Positions 43,582 through 50,765 of a stretch of 64,000 nt of DNA are shown in pieces. Positions within the stretch are counted from its first letter, which is position 1. Every line of letters starts with the position of its first letter. The DNA is from Leucobacter celer subsp. astrifaciens (GTDB taxonomy: Bacteria; Actinomycetota; Actinomycetes; Actinomycetales; Microbacteriaceae): the NCBI RefSeq assembly GCF_001273835.1, contig NZ_JHEI01000132.1, positions 1-64,000 of the forward strand, written 5' to 3'. The notes below the pieces were generated by a model. That model ran no database searches, was not told the DNA's origin, and saw only the letters and a list, made by a program, of their open reading frames with translations. The translations under genes were made by a program, and so were the position numbers.

Positions 43582-43597
43582 ATCCGTGGGCCGCCTG

Positions 43598-44056
43598 CTA
43601 GGATCCGGCGCGTCTGCGCCACTCGATGACGTGGGCATCTGAGAAGCCGCGCGCGCACCGTCCGCACGACGTGATGCGGGTCGGGCGGCGGAAGCGGTAG
43701 TGCTCGTGTCCCGCGGGGCACGAGCCGATCCAGGGCGCGCGTTCGTGGGCGATATCCCCGTCGTGGGTGCGACCCCCGACGTAGCCGATCTCGGTGGCGA
43801 TCCGCTTCCAGCGCGGCCCGTGCCCGGCTGATGCGCCGGCCAGGGCGTGGGCGACCTCGTGCAGCAGCACCTGGTGGATCTCGTCGTCGTCGAACTTCTC
43901 GGCCAGGTAGCGGGACACGGTGATGCGGCGCTCGGTGTAGTTGCAGAGCCCGGCGCGGCGCTTGGCGTGGTCGAAACCGAAGCTCCACTCGGCCGGATCG
44001 AGGTGCAGCCGGATGAGGGCCTCCGCCCAGACGCGCACGCGCGCGAGCTCAGCCAC
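43598..44056 (-). CDS. SprT-like zinc metalloprotease domain protein
   Basis: 152 aa. Zinc protease motif HEVAH (His66, Glu67, His70) in QVLLHEVAHALAGASAGHG, with a third ligand expected in the GHGPRWKRIA segment, and a C-terminal zinc ribbon (SCPAGHEHYRF, CGRC). SprT/SPRTN proteins cut DNA-protein crosslinks in eukaryotes; bacterial roles are unclear. GTG at 44056 overlaps the end of the upstream gene by 8 nt and gives the family N-terminus (AELARVRVWAEALIR). An in-frame ATG at 44104 would add 16 non-conserved residues. Confidence 0.82.
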   Translation of the reverse strand: MAELARVRVWAEALIRLHLDPAEWSFGFDHAKRRAGLCNYTERRITVSRYLAEKFDDDEIHQVLLHEVAHALAGASAGHGPRWKRIATEIGYVGGRTHDGDIAHERAPWIGSCPAGHEHYRFRRPTRITSCGRCARGFSDAHVIEWRRRAGS

Positions 44057-44903
44057 GCTCGAACAGTTCGCGCGCGGGGGCGGGCGAGTCCACGGCACTC
44101 GCATCGGTGACGGGCTTCGCGCCGCGCAGCAGCTCCTCGAACTCGCGCCCCGCGAGCATGCGCGCCGGGTGCGGCCCGCCCGCGAGCAGACGCGGCAGCC
44201 AGTCGAGGGAGCCGTGTCGATCGGCCGATGCCACGAACACCACGTTGCCGAATCGGCGCCCCTTGAGCACCTGGGGCTCCGCGATCGCGGCCACCTCCGG
44301 GAACAGGCTCGCGAGCGTGGCCGCCTGCCCGCGGACGAACGGCAGCCCCTGGCCGTCGGCGGCGTTGACGACGACCACGCCGTCGGGGGCGAGCAGCGGT
44401 CGCACCAGTTCGTAGAACTCCACGCTCGACACGTGCGCCGGGGTGCGGGCCCCCGCGAAGATGTCGACGACCACGAGGTCCATCGCGCCGCGCATGCCCT
44501 CGGGAAGCCGCGCCAGCACTTCGCGCGCGTCGCCGCGCCGCACCCGGATGCTCGCGCGCTTCGGCAGGGGAGCCGCTTCGCGCACGAGATCGACCAGTCC
44601 GCCCTCGAGCTCGACGACCTGCTGCCGGCTGCCCGGGCGGGTGGTCTCGATGTAGCGCGGCAGGGTGAACGCGCCGCCGCCGAGGTGGAGCGCCGAGATC
44701 GGCTGCCAGGGCTGCCGGAACAGGTCGATGACGTGCCCGATGCGCCGGATGTACTCGAAGAACAGTTCGGAGGGGTCGCGCAGGTTGACGTGGGACTGCG
44801 GTGTGCCGTCGACGACGAGCTGCACCGCTCCCGGGACCCAGCGATCCTCCTCGATCTCGGCGGTGAGGCCCGAGCTCAGGGTGATCGGGTCGGGCAGGAT
44901 CAC
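44049..44903 (-). CDS. Spermidine synthase-like methyltransferase-fold protein
   Basis: 284 aa. A Rossmann SAM/dcSAM-binding core is visible: ALHLGGGAFTLPRYIETTRP (~residues 65-84), VVELEGGLVDLVRE and MDLVVVDIFAGARTPAHVSS. Actinobacterial fused or stand-alone homologues are named spermidine synthases, but active-site residues for putrescine cannot be confirmed, so this may be a different transferase. The start is GTG at 44903 with GGAG eight bases upstream; it overlaps the stop of the MarR-glutaredoxin gene (GTGA). The open frame further upstream is shadow of that gene. Confidence 0.8.
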   Translation of the reverse strand: MILPDPITLSSGLTAEIEEDRWVPGAVQLVVDGTPQSHVNLRDPSELFFEYIRRIGHVIDLFRQPWQPISALHLGGGAFTLPRYIETTRPGSRQQVVELEGGLVDLVREAAPLPKRASIRVRRGDAREVLARLPEGMRGAMDLVVVDIFAGARTPAHVSSVEFYELVRPLLAPDGVVVVNAADGQGLPFVRGQAATLASLFPEVAAIAEPQVLKGRRFGNVVFVASADRHGSLDWLPRLLAGGPHPARMLAGREFEELLRGAKPVTDASAVDSPAPARELFERG

Positions 44904-45874
44904 GCCGGCGACTCCGCCCCGGGGACGAGCCGGAGCTCCTCGATCTTGCGCAGCATGTCGGCGTTGGACGGCTCGACCTGGTGGCTGCGATCCGGGTACA
45001 GGATCACCGGGATGTTGGTGCGGCCGCTGATGTCGTGCGCCACGTCGGCCGCAGCGGGATCCTGGACGAGGTCGATGTAGGTGTAGGGCGCTCCCGCGCG
45101 ATCGAAGACGAGCTTGGCCCGGCGGCAGTCGCCGCACCAGTCGGCGCCGAAGATGATCGTTCCGGTTGCCGCGTCCGCCGTCGCTGGCGCGGTGTTCGTT
45201 CCCTCGGATTCCATGGCATCCGACTCTACGCCATCGGACGGCGCACGGGAGGCGCGATCCGGATCGGCCGGGCAGGCGCGATCGGCCGGGGGCGCGGGAT
45301 CGGCTGCGCAGTCGACGGCCTCCGGGTCCGATGCAGGCAGCGGTTCCGGATCCGCCGCGCACGAGCCGGGCGGTCCCGAGGATTCGTCGGGTGCGACGTC
45401 CCATGCGCCGCCGCGACGCTCGGGATCGAGGCTGCCGAGTACGGCGTAGGCGAGATCGGCGAGGCCGGACACGCCGTCTCCGGGGAGCGTCGCGAGGCCG
45501 TCGAGGATCAGCTCGCGCACGGCCGCCGCGTAGAGATCGTGCGAGAGCTCGTGGGTCTCGGCGCCGCGCGCGGTGAGCACGGCGTTCGTGGCGCGCCCGT
45601 CCTTCTCGCAGGGCGCGCGCTCGATCAGGCCGCGGCGCTCGAGCGACGAGGCGACGCGCGAGATGCGGGGGAGCGAGGCGTTGGTCTTGGCCGCGAGCGC
45701 GCTCAGCCGCAGGCGGTGCCCGTCGCTCTCGGCGAGCCTCTCGAGCAGGGTGTACTCGAAGGCGGTGATCCCGATGGGCCCGAGCCGCTTGTCGAGGGCC
45801 GCCGGCAGCAGCTCGAGGAGAGCGTGCAATCGCGCAACGGCGACACGTTCAGGGCGGGAGAGATGGGCGGTCAT
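44900..45874 (-). CDS. MarR family regulator fused to a glutaredoxin domain
   Basis: 324 aa. Residues 1-150 are a MarR winged-helix domain: EYTLLERLAESDGHRLRLSA, recognition helix around TNASLPRISRVASSLERRGL, and wing residues with Cys89 (RAPCEKDGR). Residues ~151-235 form an Asp/Pro/Ala-rich linker with Cys172, Cys189 and Cys201. Residues 238-315 are a glutaredoxin/thioredoxin-fold domain, IIFGADWCGDCRRAKLVFDR with redox pair Cys247/Cys250 and TNIPVILYPD as the cis-Pro loop. A Met at 221 could start a free glutaredoxin, but the frame is open throughout. TAGAAT lies 6 nt before the ATG. Divergent from the 46137 and 46769 genes. Confidence 0.85.
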   Translation of the reverse strand: MTAHLSRPERVAVARLHALLELLPAALDKRLGPIGITAFEYTLLERLAESDGHRLRLSALAAKTNASLPRISRVASSLERRGLIERAPCEKDGRATNAVLTARGAETHELSHDLYAAAVRELILDGLATLPGDGVSGLADLAYAVLGSLDPERRGGAWDVAPDESSGPPGSCAADPEPLPASDPEAVDCAADPAPPADRACPADPDRASRAPSDGVESDAMESEGTNTAPATADAATGTIIFGADWCGDCRRAKLVFDRAGAPYTYIDLVQDPAAADVAHDISGRTNIPVILYPDRSHQVEPSNADMLRKIEELRLVPGAESPA

Positions 45875-45890
45875 ACCGCCATTCTAGCAA

Positions 45891-45946
45891 TTTAGTTGCA
45901 TTCGCAAGTAAAGTGTGTCTATTATTTAGTTGTACCTACAAGCAAC
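45891..45946 (+). promoter_or_regulatory. Paired MarR-type operators over a divergent promoter
   Basis: Operator 1: TTTAGTTGC (45891-45899) faces GCAAGTAAA (45904-45912), 8 of 9 positions matching. Operator 2: TTTAGTTGT (45925-45933) faces ACAAGCAAC (45938-45946), 6 of 9. Centres are 34 bp apart. A plus-strand promoter fits between and over them: TTGCAT (45896-45901), 18 nt, TATTAT (45920-45925). Operator 1 also lies next to the minus-strand TAGAAT box (complement of 45881-45886), so the regulator could control both directions. Confidence 0.75.
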
Positions 45947-45974
45947 AGCCGTCGGCGATGGATCTCCGTCATTC

Positions 45975-46073
45975 CGAGCACTGCGACTCGCAAGCTCGCT
46001 CAGCACAGGCTCCGCCGCAGAACCTATGACATGGACGCTGCGACTCGTGAACCCGCGCAGGATGACTCTGGGG
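45975..46073. repeat. Diverged CTGCGACTCG / GCGCAGGATGAC repeat in leader
   Basis: CTGCGACTCG occurs twice (about 45975 and 46042), and the segment ends GCGCAGGATGAC, the same ends seen near 39.2 and 58.3 kb. It lies in the ~190-nt leader between the MarR-controlled promoter and the NADP oxidoreductase gene. The arms do not form a clean hairpin. Confidence 0.5.
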
Positions 46074-46136
46074 GACCTGTCGTCGGAGGTGCTCGCACCC
46101 TCCGGGTGGGGCGAATCAGATGAGGAGACCAGGAAC

Positions 46137-46715
46137 ATGACCGCATACACGATCTTCGGCACCGGCAACATGGCGGGGGCTATCGGGGGTGTGCTCGCCG
46201 CGGGCGGTGCATCCGTCGAGCACATCTCGCATGAGCAGGGAGCCGGCGCGACCGTGACCGGGGACGTGGTCGTGCTCGCGGTCCCGTATCCCGCGGTCGC
46301 CGAGATCCTCGGCGCGTACGCCGATCAGCTCGAGGGCAGGGTCGTGGTGGACATCACGAATCCGCTGAACTTCGAGACCTTCGACGAGCTCGTCGTGCCC
46401 GCCGGCGGCTCCGCCGCGGCCGAGATCCAGCGCGCGCTCCCCGGTGCGCGCGTGCTCAAGGCCTTCAACACCAACTTCGCGGCGACCCTCGCCTCCGGCC
46501 GAGTCGGCGAGAGCGCGACGACCGTGCTCCTCGCGGGCGATGACGCCGAGGCCAAGGCGGCGCTGATCGCCGGGGTCGCGGCGGGCGGACTCCGCGCGAT
46601 CGATGCGGGATCGCTCAAGCGCGCGCACGAGCTCGAGGCCGTCGGCTTCCTGCAGCTCACCCTGGCGGCGAGTGAGAAGATCTCCTGGACCGGCGGTTTC
46701 GCGGTCAACGACTGA
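46137..46715 (+). CDS. NADPH-dependent F420 reductase-like oxidoreductase
   Basis: 192 aa. N-terminal Rossmann motif TAYTIFGTGNMAGAIGGVLA; later VVLAVPYPAVAEIL, DITNPLNFETFDELVVPAG and VLKAFNTNFA are the fixed blocks of the COG2085 family (F420H2:NADP oxidoreductase relatives). Whether F420 is used is unknown; several relatives are NADPH-only quinone or carbonyl reductases. The ATG at 46137 has AGGA-type sites upstream (GAGGAGACCAGGAAC). Upstream in-frame codons exist but cover the repeat-containing leader. It is first in a two-gene unit controlled by the divergent MarR-type region. Confidence 0.82.
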   Translation: MTAYTIFGTGNMAGAIGGVLAAGGASVEHISHEQGAGATVTGDVVVLAVPYPAVAEILGAYADQLEGRVVVDITNPLNFETFDELVVPAGGSAAAEIQRALPGARVLKAFNTNFAATLASGRVGESATTVLLAGDDAEAKAALIAGVAAGGLRAIDAGSLKRAHELEAVGFLQLTLAASEKISWTGGFAVND

Positions 46716-46768
46716 GCGCGCCGGATCGCTCGCACCCCCCCCATACAATCACCCTGAAAGGCACGGAC

Positions 46769-47698
46769 ATGTCCTCAGATACCGCACCGGTCTCCGACCG
46801 CACGCTCTCCGCCGGCCTCGTCATGGACGCGGTCAGCCTCCGCGTCGGGGATCTCGGAACGATGAGCTCCTACTACGAGAACGCGCTCGCGCTCGTGCCG
46901 ATCGAGGAGCGTCCGATCGGCCGTGAGGTGCATCGAGTGCTCGGTCGGGGAACCACCCCGATGGTCCGGCTCGTCCACACGCCGGACCTGCCCGAGGTCA
47001 ATCCGCGCGACGCCGGGCTGTTCCACACGGCGTTCCTCTTCGACGACGCCGCGAGTCTGGCGGCGACGGTCTACCGCGCCGCGCAGGACCCGCGCAGCAG
47101 ATTCAGCGGTTCGAGCGATCACCTCGTCAGCGAGGCGTTCTACTTCACCGACCCCGAGGGCAACGGGATCGAGCTCTACGTCGACCGCCCCCGCGAGGCC
47201 TGGAGCTACGAGAACGGTGAGCTGCAGATGGACACGCGGTATCTCGATCCCAACGCCTATCTCGCCGCGCACCTCGACGAGGCCGTGCTGGCGAACGCGG
47301 AGCGGCAGTCAGCGAGTGTCGGCCACGTCCACCTGCAGGTGGGGGACGTCGCCCACGCTCGCGACTTCTACGTCGGGGCGCTCGGTTTCGAGGCGACGGT
47401 GGCCGGGTACCCGGGGGCGCTCTTCGCCTCGGCGGGCGGATATCACCACCACGTCGCGATGAACACCTGGAACAGCCGGGGCGCCGGTCCGCGGGCCGCG
47501 CGCCTCGGGCTCGGCGACGTGGCGATCGCGCTGCCCGCCCGTGAGGACCTCGACGCGCTCGCCGCGCGGCTGCGCGGCCGCGGAATCGCGTTCGCCGATA
47601 CGGGTCGCTCGATCGTCGTCGACGATCCCTGGGGGACTCAGGTCACGCTGTCGCTGCCCGCCGAGACGGCGGAGGAGCTGCTCGCGGGCGAGCGCTGA
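46769..47698 (+). CDS. VOC family ring-cleavage-type dioxygenase
   Basis: 309 aa with two vicinal-oxygen-chelate units: AVSLRVGDLGTMSSYYENAL and VGHVHLQVGDVAHARDFYVG. Likely metal ligands are visible in LFHTAFLF, EGNGIELYVDRP, VGHVHLQV and YHHHVAMNTW. It resembles CatE/MhqO catechol-2,3-dioxygenase proteins, which open hydroquinone or catechol rings and are often controlled by MarR-type quinone sensors (MhqR, CatR). AAAGG lies upstream of the ATG. The pairing with the reductase and the MarR-glutaredoxin regulator suggests quinone detoxification. Confidence 0.85.
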   Translation: MSSDTAPVSDRTLSAGLVMDAVSLRVGDLGTMSSYYENALALVPIEERPIGREVHRVLGRGTTPMVRLVHTPDLPEVNPRDAGLFHTAFLFDDAASLAATVYRAAQDPRSRFSGSSDHLVSEAFYFTDPEGNGIELYVDRPREAWSYENGELQMDTRYLDPNAYLAAHLDEAVLANAERQSASVGHVHLQVGDVAHARDFYVGALGFEATVAGYPGALFASAGGYHHHVAMNTWNSRGAGPRAARLGLGDVAIALPAREDLDALAARLRGRGIAFADTGRSIVVDDPWGTQVTLSLPAETAEELLAGER

Positions 47699-47734
47699 GG
47701 TCGCGCCGCAGGGGCGGGGCGCAATCGAGCCCGA

Positions 47735-48430
47735 TCACGGGTCGGTGCGCCCCTCCGGCGCGGTGCCTCGCCGCTCCGAGAGCAGGCGCTCCATGAGCCG
47801 GATCTCGCTCTCCTGGGAAGTGATGACGCTGCGGGCGAGATCGTCCACCGACCGGGTCGAGCTGCGATCCAGCACGGCCTCGGCCATGTCCACGCCGCCG
47901 GCGTGGTGCGCGATCATCAGCTCGAGGAAACGGCGCTCGGCCTCCACTCCGGAGGCCGAGCGCAGTTCATCGAGCTGCTCCCGGGTCGCCATGCCGGGCA
48001 TGGTGCTCGGGATCTCGGCCGGAGCGGCGGCGGGCTCCCCGCTCCCGTGCTCGTGCCCGTTCGCCTGCGCCGCTGCAGGGCGGTGCATCCAGGTCATCGG
48101 GGGCTCGGGCGATGCCTGCGGGAGGCCCCAGACCGCGAGCCAGCCGAACATCTGTCCGCTCTGCCGGGCTTGCGCGGTGGCGATGTCGTAGGCGAGCAGC
48201 CGGATCTCCTCGTCATCCGTGCGATCCCGCACGATCATCGACATCTCCACCGCCTGGTCGTGGTGCATCTGCATGTCGCGGGCGAAGCCGGCCTCCGCGC
48301 TGCGGGTGCCCGGAGCCGCGTCGACGGGTGCGGTGACCCGGCCGACGATGAGCGACACCGCGACGAGCAGCAGCGCGATGGTGGTCGCGACGAGGGCGGT
48401 CAGGCCCGGGTGCCGTCGGCTATGCGACAC
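47735..48430 (-). CDS. DUF305 family membrane-anchored protein
   Basis: 231 aa. One TM helix at residues ~9-31 and a DUF305 domain with two His-rich motifs, DMQMHHDQAVEMS (His56/57) and LMIAHHAGGVDMA, which form the four-helix metal-binding ferritin-like fold. DUF305 proteins are often linked to copper or other metal handling at the cell surface. The start is taken as GTG 48430, overlapping the end of the DUF3105 gene by 11 nt; an upstream in-frame start at 48466 is less likely. Confidence 0.87.
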   Translation of the reverse strand: MSHSRRHPGLTALVATTIALLLVAVSLIVGRVTAPVDAAPGTRSAEAGFARDMQMHHDQAVEMSMIVRDRTDDEEIRLLAYDIATAQARQSGQMFGWLAVWGLPQASPEPPMTWMHRPAAAQANGHEHGSGEPAAAPAEIPSTMPGMATREQLDELRSASGVEAERRFLELMIAHHAGGVDMAEAVLDRSSTRSVDDLARSVITSQESEIRLMERLLSERRGTAPEGRTDP

Positions 48431-49094
48431 GCCCGGATCCTTCGAGTGCGCCCGCGCAGGACGCACCCGGCTCGGGTGCGGAGGGGGACTTCCAGTACTT
48501 GTCGATGAACCGGCCGAGCCGCTCGTCGTCCGCGCCGTCCAACGCGATCTGAGCGCCCCACGCCGAGGCGACGATCGGCGACGGCAGGCCCGGATAGGGC
48601 GAGAGGATCGTGTAGGTGTTCGGAATGGCGTTGCGGAGCGCGTCGACCTCCGCCTCGGTGGTGGACTCGGGGTCGTAGGTCACCCAGACGGCCCCGTGCT
48701 CGAGCGAGTGGACCGCGTTCTCGTCGGGCTGCGGCTCCTCGTAGACGCCGCAGTTCAGCCAGAACTGGGAGTGGTCGCCACCCGCGGGCGGATTCATGCC
48801 GTACTGGGCCTCGTAGTCGACGGGGTTGGGATCGATGTGGTTCGCGGTGATGCCCGGGAACTCCTGCAGTCCCGGGATCGTGATGTCCTGCGGCCGTTCG
48901 GAGCGCGCGCCGGTGACGACGAAGGTCGTGATCAGGCCGAGCACGGCGGCTCCGCCGACGATCGCGCTCGCGATCCCGATCCGCCGATTCCGTCTGTGCG
49001 CGGCCTGCTCGCGCTGGTACGCGGCGACCTTCTCGGCGCGCTGCGCCTTTCGCTGCTCCTTGAGCGACTGCTTCCGGCCAGGTGTCTTCGTCAT
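48420..49094 (-). CDS. DUF3105 family membrane-anchored protein
   Basis: 224 aa. A highly charged cytoplasmic N-terminus (KQSLKEQRKAQRAEKVAAYQ) precedes one TM helix (~38-60). The external domain carries DUF3105 blocks NPPAGGDHSQFWLNCGVYEE and HSLEHGAVWVTYDP with conserved His residues, and a terminal Cys near the end (GASCAGALEG). Function is unknown; DUF3105 and DUF305 genes are often adjacent in actinobacteria. The ATG at 49094 has GGGAGA five bases upstream. A palindromic operator sits 20 nt upstream (49114-49140). Confidence 0.88.
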   Translation of the reverse strand: MTKTPGRKQSLKEQRKAQRAEKVAAYQREQAAHRRNRRIGIASAIVGGAAVLGLITTFVVTGARSERPQDITIPGLQEFPGITANHIDPNPVDYEAQYGMNPPAGGDHSQFWLNCGVYEEPQPDENAVHSLEHGAVWVTYDPESTTEAEVDALRNAIPNTYTILSPYPGLPSPIVASAWGAQIALDGADDERLGRFIDKYWKSPSAPEPGASCAGALEGSGRVA

Positions 49095-49113
49095 GGATTC
49101 TCCCGCTCGATCC

Positions 49114-49140
49114 CGAATAACTTGTTGCAACAATCATTCG
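49114..49140 (-). promoter_or_regulatory. MarR-type palindromic operator
   Basis: The core TTGTTGCAACAA (49122-49133) is a perfect palindrome, extended by near-symmetrical CGAAT/ATTCG ends over 27 bp. It lies between the MarR gene and the DUF3105-DUF305 pair, 20 nt before the DUF3105 start. The core is the form bound by many MarR proteins (TTGTTGCAACAA-like). The upstream MarR at 49183-49695 is the natural candidate. Confidence 0.78.
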
Positions 49141-49182
49141 GGGCGAGGCTGGGAAAGCGCTCGACCGGAGGCGTGTCAGCCG

Positions 49183-49695
49183 TCAGTCATCGGCCCGCTG
49201 CCGAGTCGATGCGGGATCGGCGCCGCGCTGCGCCGCGTCGGCGGTGAGGCGCGGCTCGATCGCAGCCGTGATGCCGGCCAGCGCGTCGATCTGATCCGGG
49301 GAGAGCGCGTCGATGACGAGGCTGCGCACCAGTTCGATGTGTCCCGGGATGGCATGGATGAGCTTCTGGCGGCCCTTCGTGACCAGCCGTACGTCCGTCG
49401 CCCTCCGATCGGTGGGGCGGGGCGTCCGCTCGATGAATCCGCGCTGCTCGAGCCGCGAGCACACGTGCGAGAGTCGGGGGAGGGTGGAGTCGGTGCTCCG
49501 CGCCAGCTCCGTCATGCCCATGACGGGTTCTGACGCCGTGTACAGGGTCGACAGCACGGAGAACTCGAAGTGCGTCACGCCGGAGTCGCGCAGCAACTGG
49601 GCGTTGAGGGCGTTGGGCAGGAGCTGGAGCACGGTGATGAGGCCGAGCCAGGCCTTCGCCTCGCGCTCGTCCATCCTGGGAACGGTGGTCTGCAT
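49183..49695 (-). CDS. MarR family transcriptional regulator
   Basis: 170 aa single-domain MarR protein. Helices and wing: EFSVLSTLYTASEPVMGMTE, recognition region STDSTLPRLSHVCSRLEQRG, and the wing RTPRPTDRRATDVRLVTKG. One Cys in the recognition helix (SHVCSRL) could sense oxidants but is not proven. Start ATG with TGGAAT 6 nt upstream. It precedes DUF3105-DUF305 on the same strand with 88 nt between, which holds the palindromic operator, so it likely represses them. Confidence 0.9.
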   Translation of the reverse strand: MQTTVPRMDEREAKAWLGLITVLQLLPNALNAQLLRDSGVTHFEFSVLSTLYTASEPVMGMTELARSTDSTLPRLSHVCSRLEQRGFIERTPRPTDRRATDVRLVTKGRQKLIHAIPGHIELVRSLVIDALSPDQIDALAGITAAIEPRLTADAAQRGADPASTRQRADD

Positions 49696-49791
49696 CCCCC
49701 CATTCCATCACCATCGGCGGTGCTGCGGGGGCGGTGGGCGCGGACTCGACGCGATCGTCTTCGTGGAGTTCGGCCGCTGCGGCCATGGGTG

Positions 49792-50466
49792 TCAGCGGGG
49801 CGACACGTCCGGCCGGCGTGCCGGGCCGAACCAGATCCGGCGCACGATGATGGCGACGCAGAGCCCCAGCAGCGCTCCGGCGAGCGTGTCGCTCAACCAG
49901 TGCACGTGCAGCGCCGTGCGGCTCCACATCATGAGCAGGACCCAGCAGGCCGCCGCGATGGCAGCCCATCTCGTGGCCGCGCGGGGGAGCGTGCGGAAGC
50001 CCGCGACGACCAGCACGAGCGACACGGCCAGGGCGGCCGCGCCCATCGAGTGGCCGGAGGGATACGAGCCGCCGTGAGCGGCGTAGAGCTGGTCCCAGGG
50101 GCGCGGCCGCAGCACGAGCGCCTTGATGATCTCGGAGGCGAACACGCCGAGCAGCATCGTCGTCGCCACGGCGACGGCGTCGCGCGGCCGGCGCACCGCG
50201 AGCAGCAGGGCGGCGGCGATCGCGGTGCACGCCGCGGCGCCGATGCCGCCTCCCGCCTCCGCCAGGAATGCGGCGACGGCGTAGCCCGCGGAGCCGCGAG
50301 CCGTCCCGGCGATCCCGTGCCACCACTCGTCGATGCCGAGCGGCCCGTACGATACCAGGCGCAGGTACGCGCCGAGGGCGAGCACTGCGACGAGCCCGAG
50401 CGCGGCCCACGGCACTGCCCTGCGCAGGCGCGTCGGGGACCCGGTCGCCGGTGGTGACTTCGACAT
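49792..50466 (-). CDS. PAP2 superfamily membrane phosphatase
   Basis: 224 aa with about six TM helices. The three-part active site is intact: KALVLRPRPWD (KX6RP), YPSGHS and SRTALHVHWLSD (SRX5HX3D). The family removes phosphate from lipid phosphates, such as undecaprenyl pyrophosphate or phosphatidate, at the outer face of the membrane. TAGCGT lies 7 nt before the ATG (leaderless signature). It is divergent from rpoB and ends 96 nt before the MarR gene. Confidence 0.93.
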   Translation of the reverse strand: MSKSPPATGSPTRLRRAVPWAALGLVAVLALGAYLRLVSYGPLGIDEWWHGIAGTARGSAGYAVAAFLAEAGGGIGAAACTAIAAALLLAVRRPRDAVAVATTMLLGVFASEIIKALVLRPRPWDQLYAAHGGSYPSGHSMGAAALAVSLVLVVAGFRTLPRAATRWAAIAAACWVLLMMWSRTALHVHWLSDTLAGALLGLCVAIIVRRIWFGPARRPDVSPR

Positions 50467-50583
50467 GGCTCCTACGCTAGCGGCGGCCGCTGGATATGAG
50501 CAGACCGGGTCGCCCGGTCGCCCGGTTCGCGAATAACGGGAGCAGGGAATAGGCTGGGAGCGGTTGACGATCCTGATGCGGGC

Positions 50584-50612
50584 TGGACAGCTGATAACGA
50601 TGGTGTTACAGT
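50584..50612 (+). promoter_or_regulatory. Promoter of rpoB-rpoC
   Basis: TGGACA (50584-50589) and TACAGT (50607-50612) are separated by 17 nt, a good match to a vegetative sigma promoter. The leader to the rpoB start is about 147 nt. The whole 50467-50765 space has no other gene. The segment near 50590-50650 is A+T-richer than average. Confidence 0.65.
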
Positions 50613-50765
50613 TGATAGTTGCACTACGGACACCAGTATGCCTTCATATAGCGGTAGGCCCCGGGAGCTGGCGCGAAAGCGCAGATGAGCCTCGCTCGCG
50701 TGATCCGATGCAATTCTCGCAAGACCAGGTCAACCGGCCCGACGGGGCCCACGGAGGTAGTTTCC

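Noticed and set aside
44900..45214. Separate glutaredoxin gene starting at Met221 of the fusion
   Set aside because: No stop codon separates it from the MarR part and no good ribosome site precedes this Met. Dual products from one gene cannot be excluded, but the annotation is kept as one ORF.
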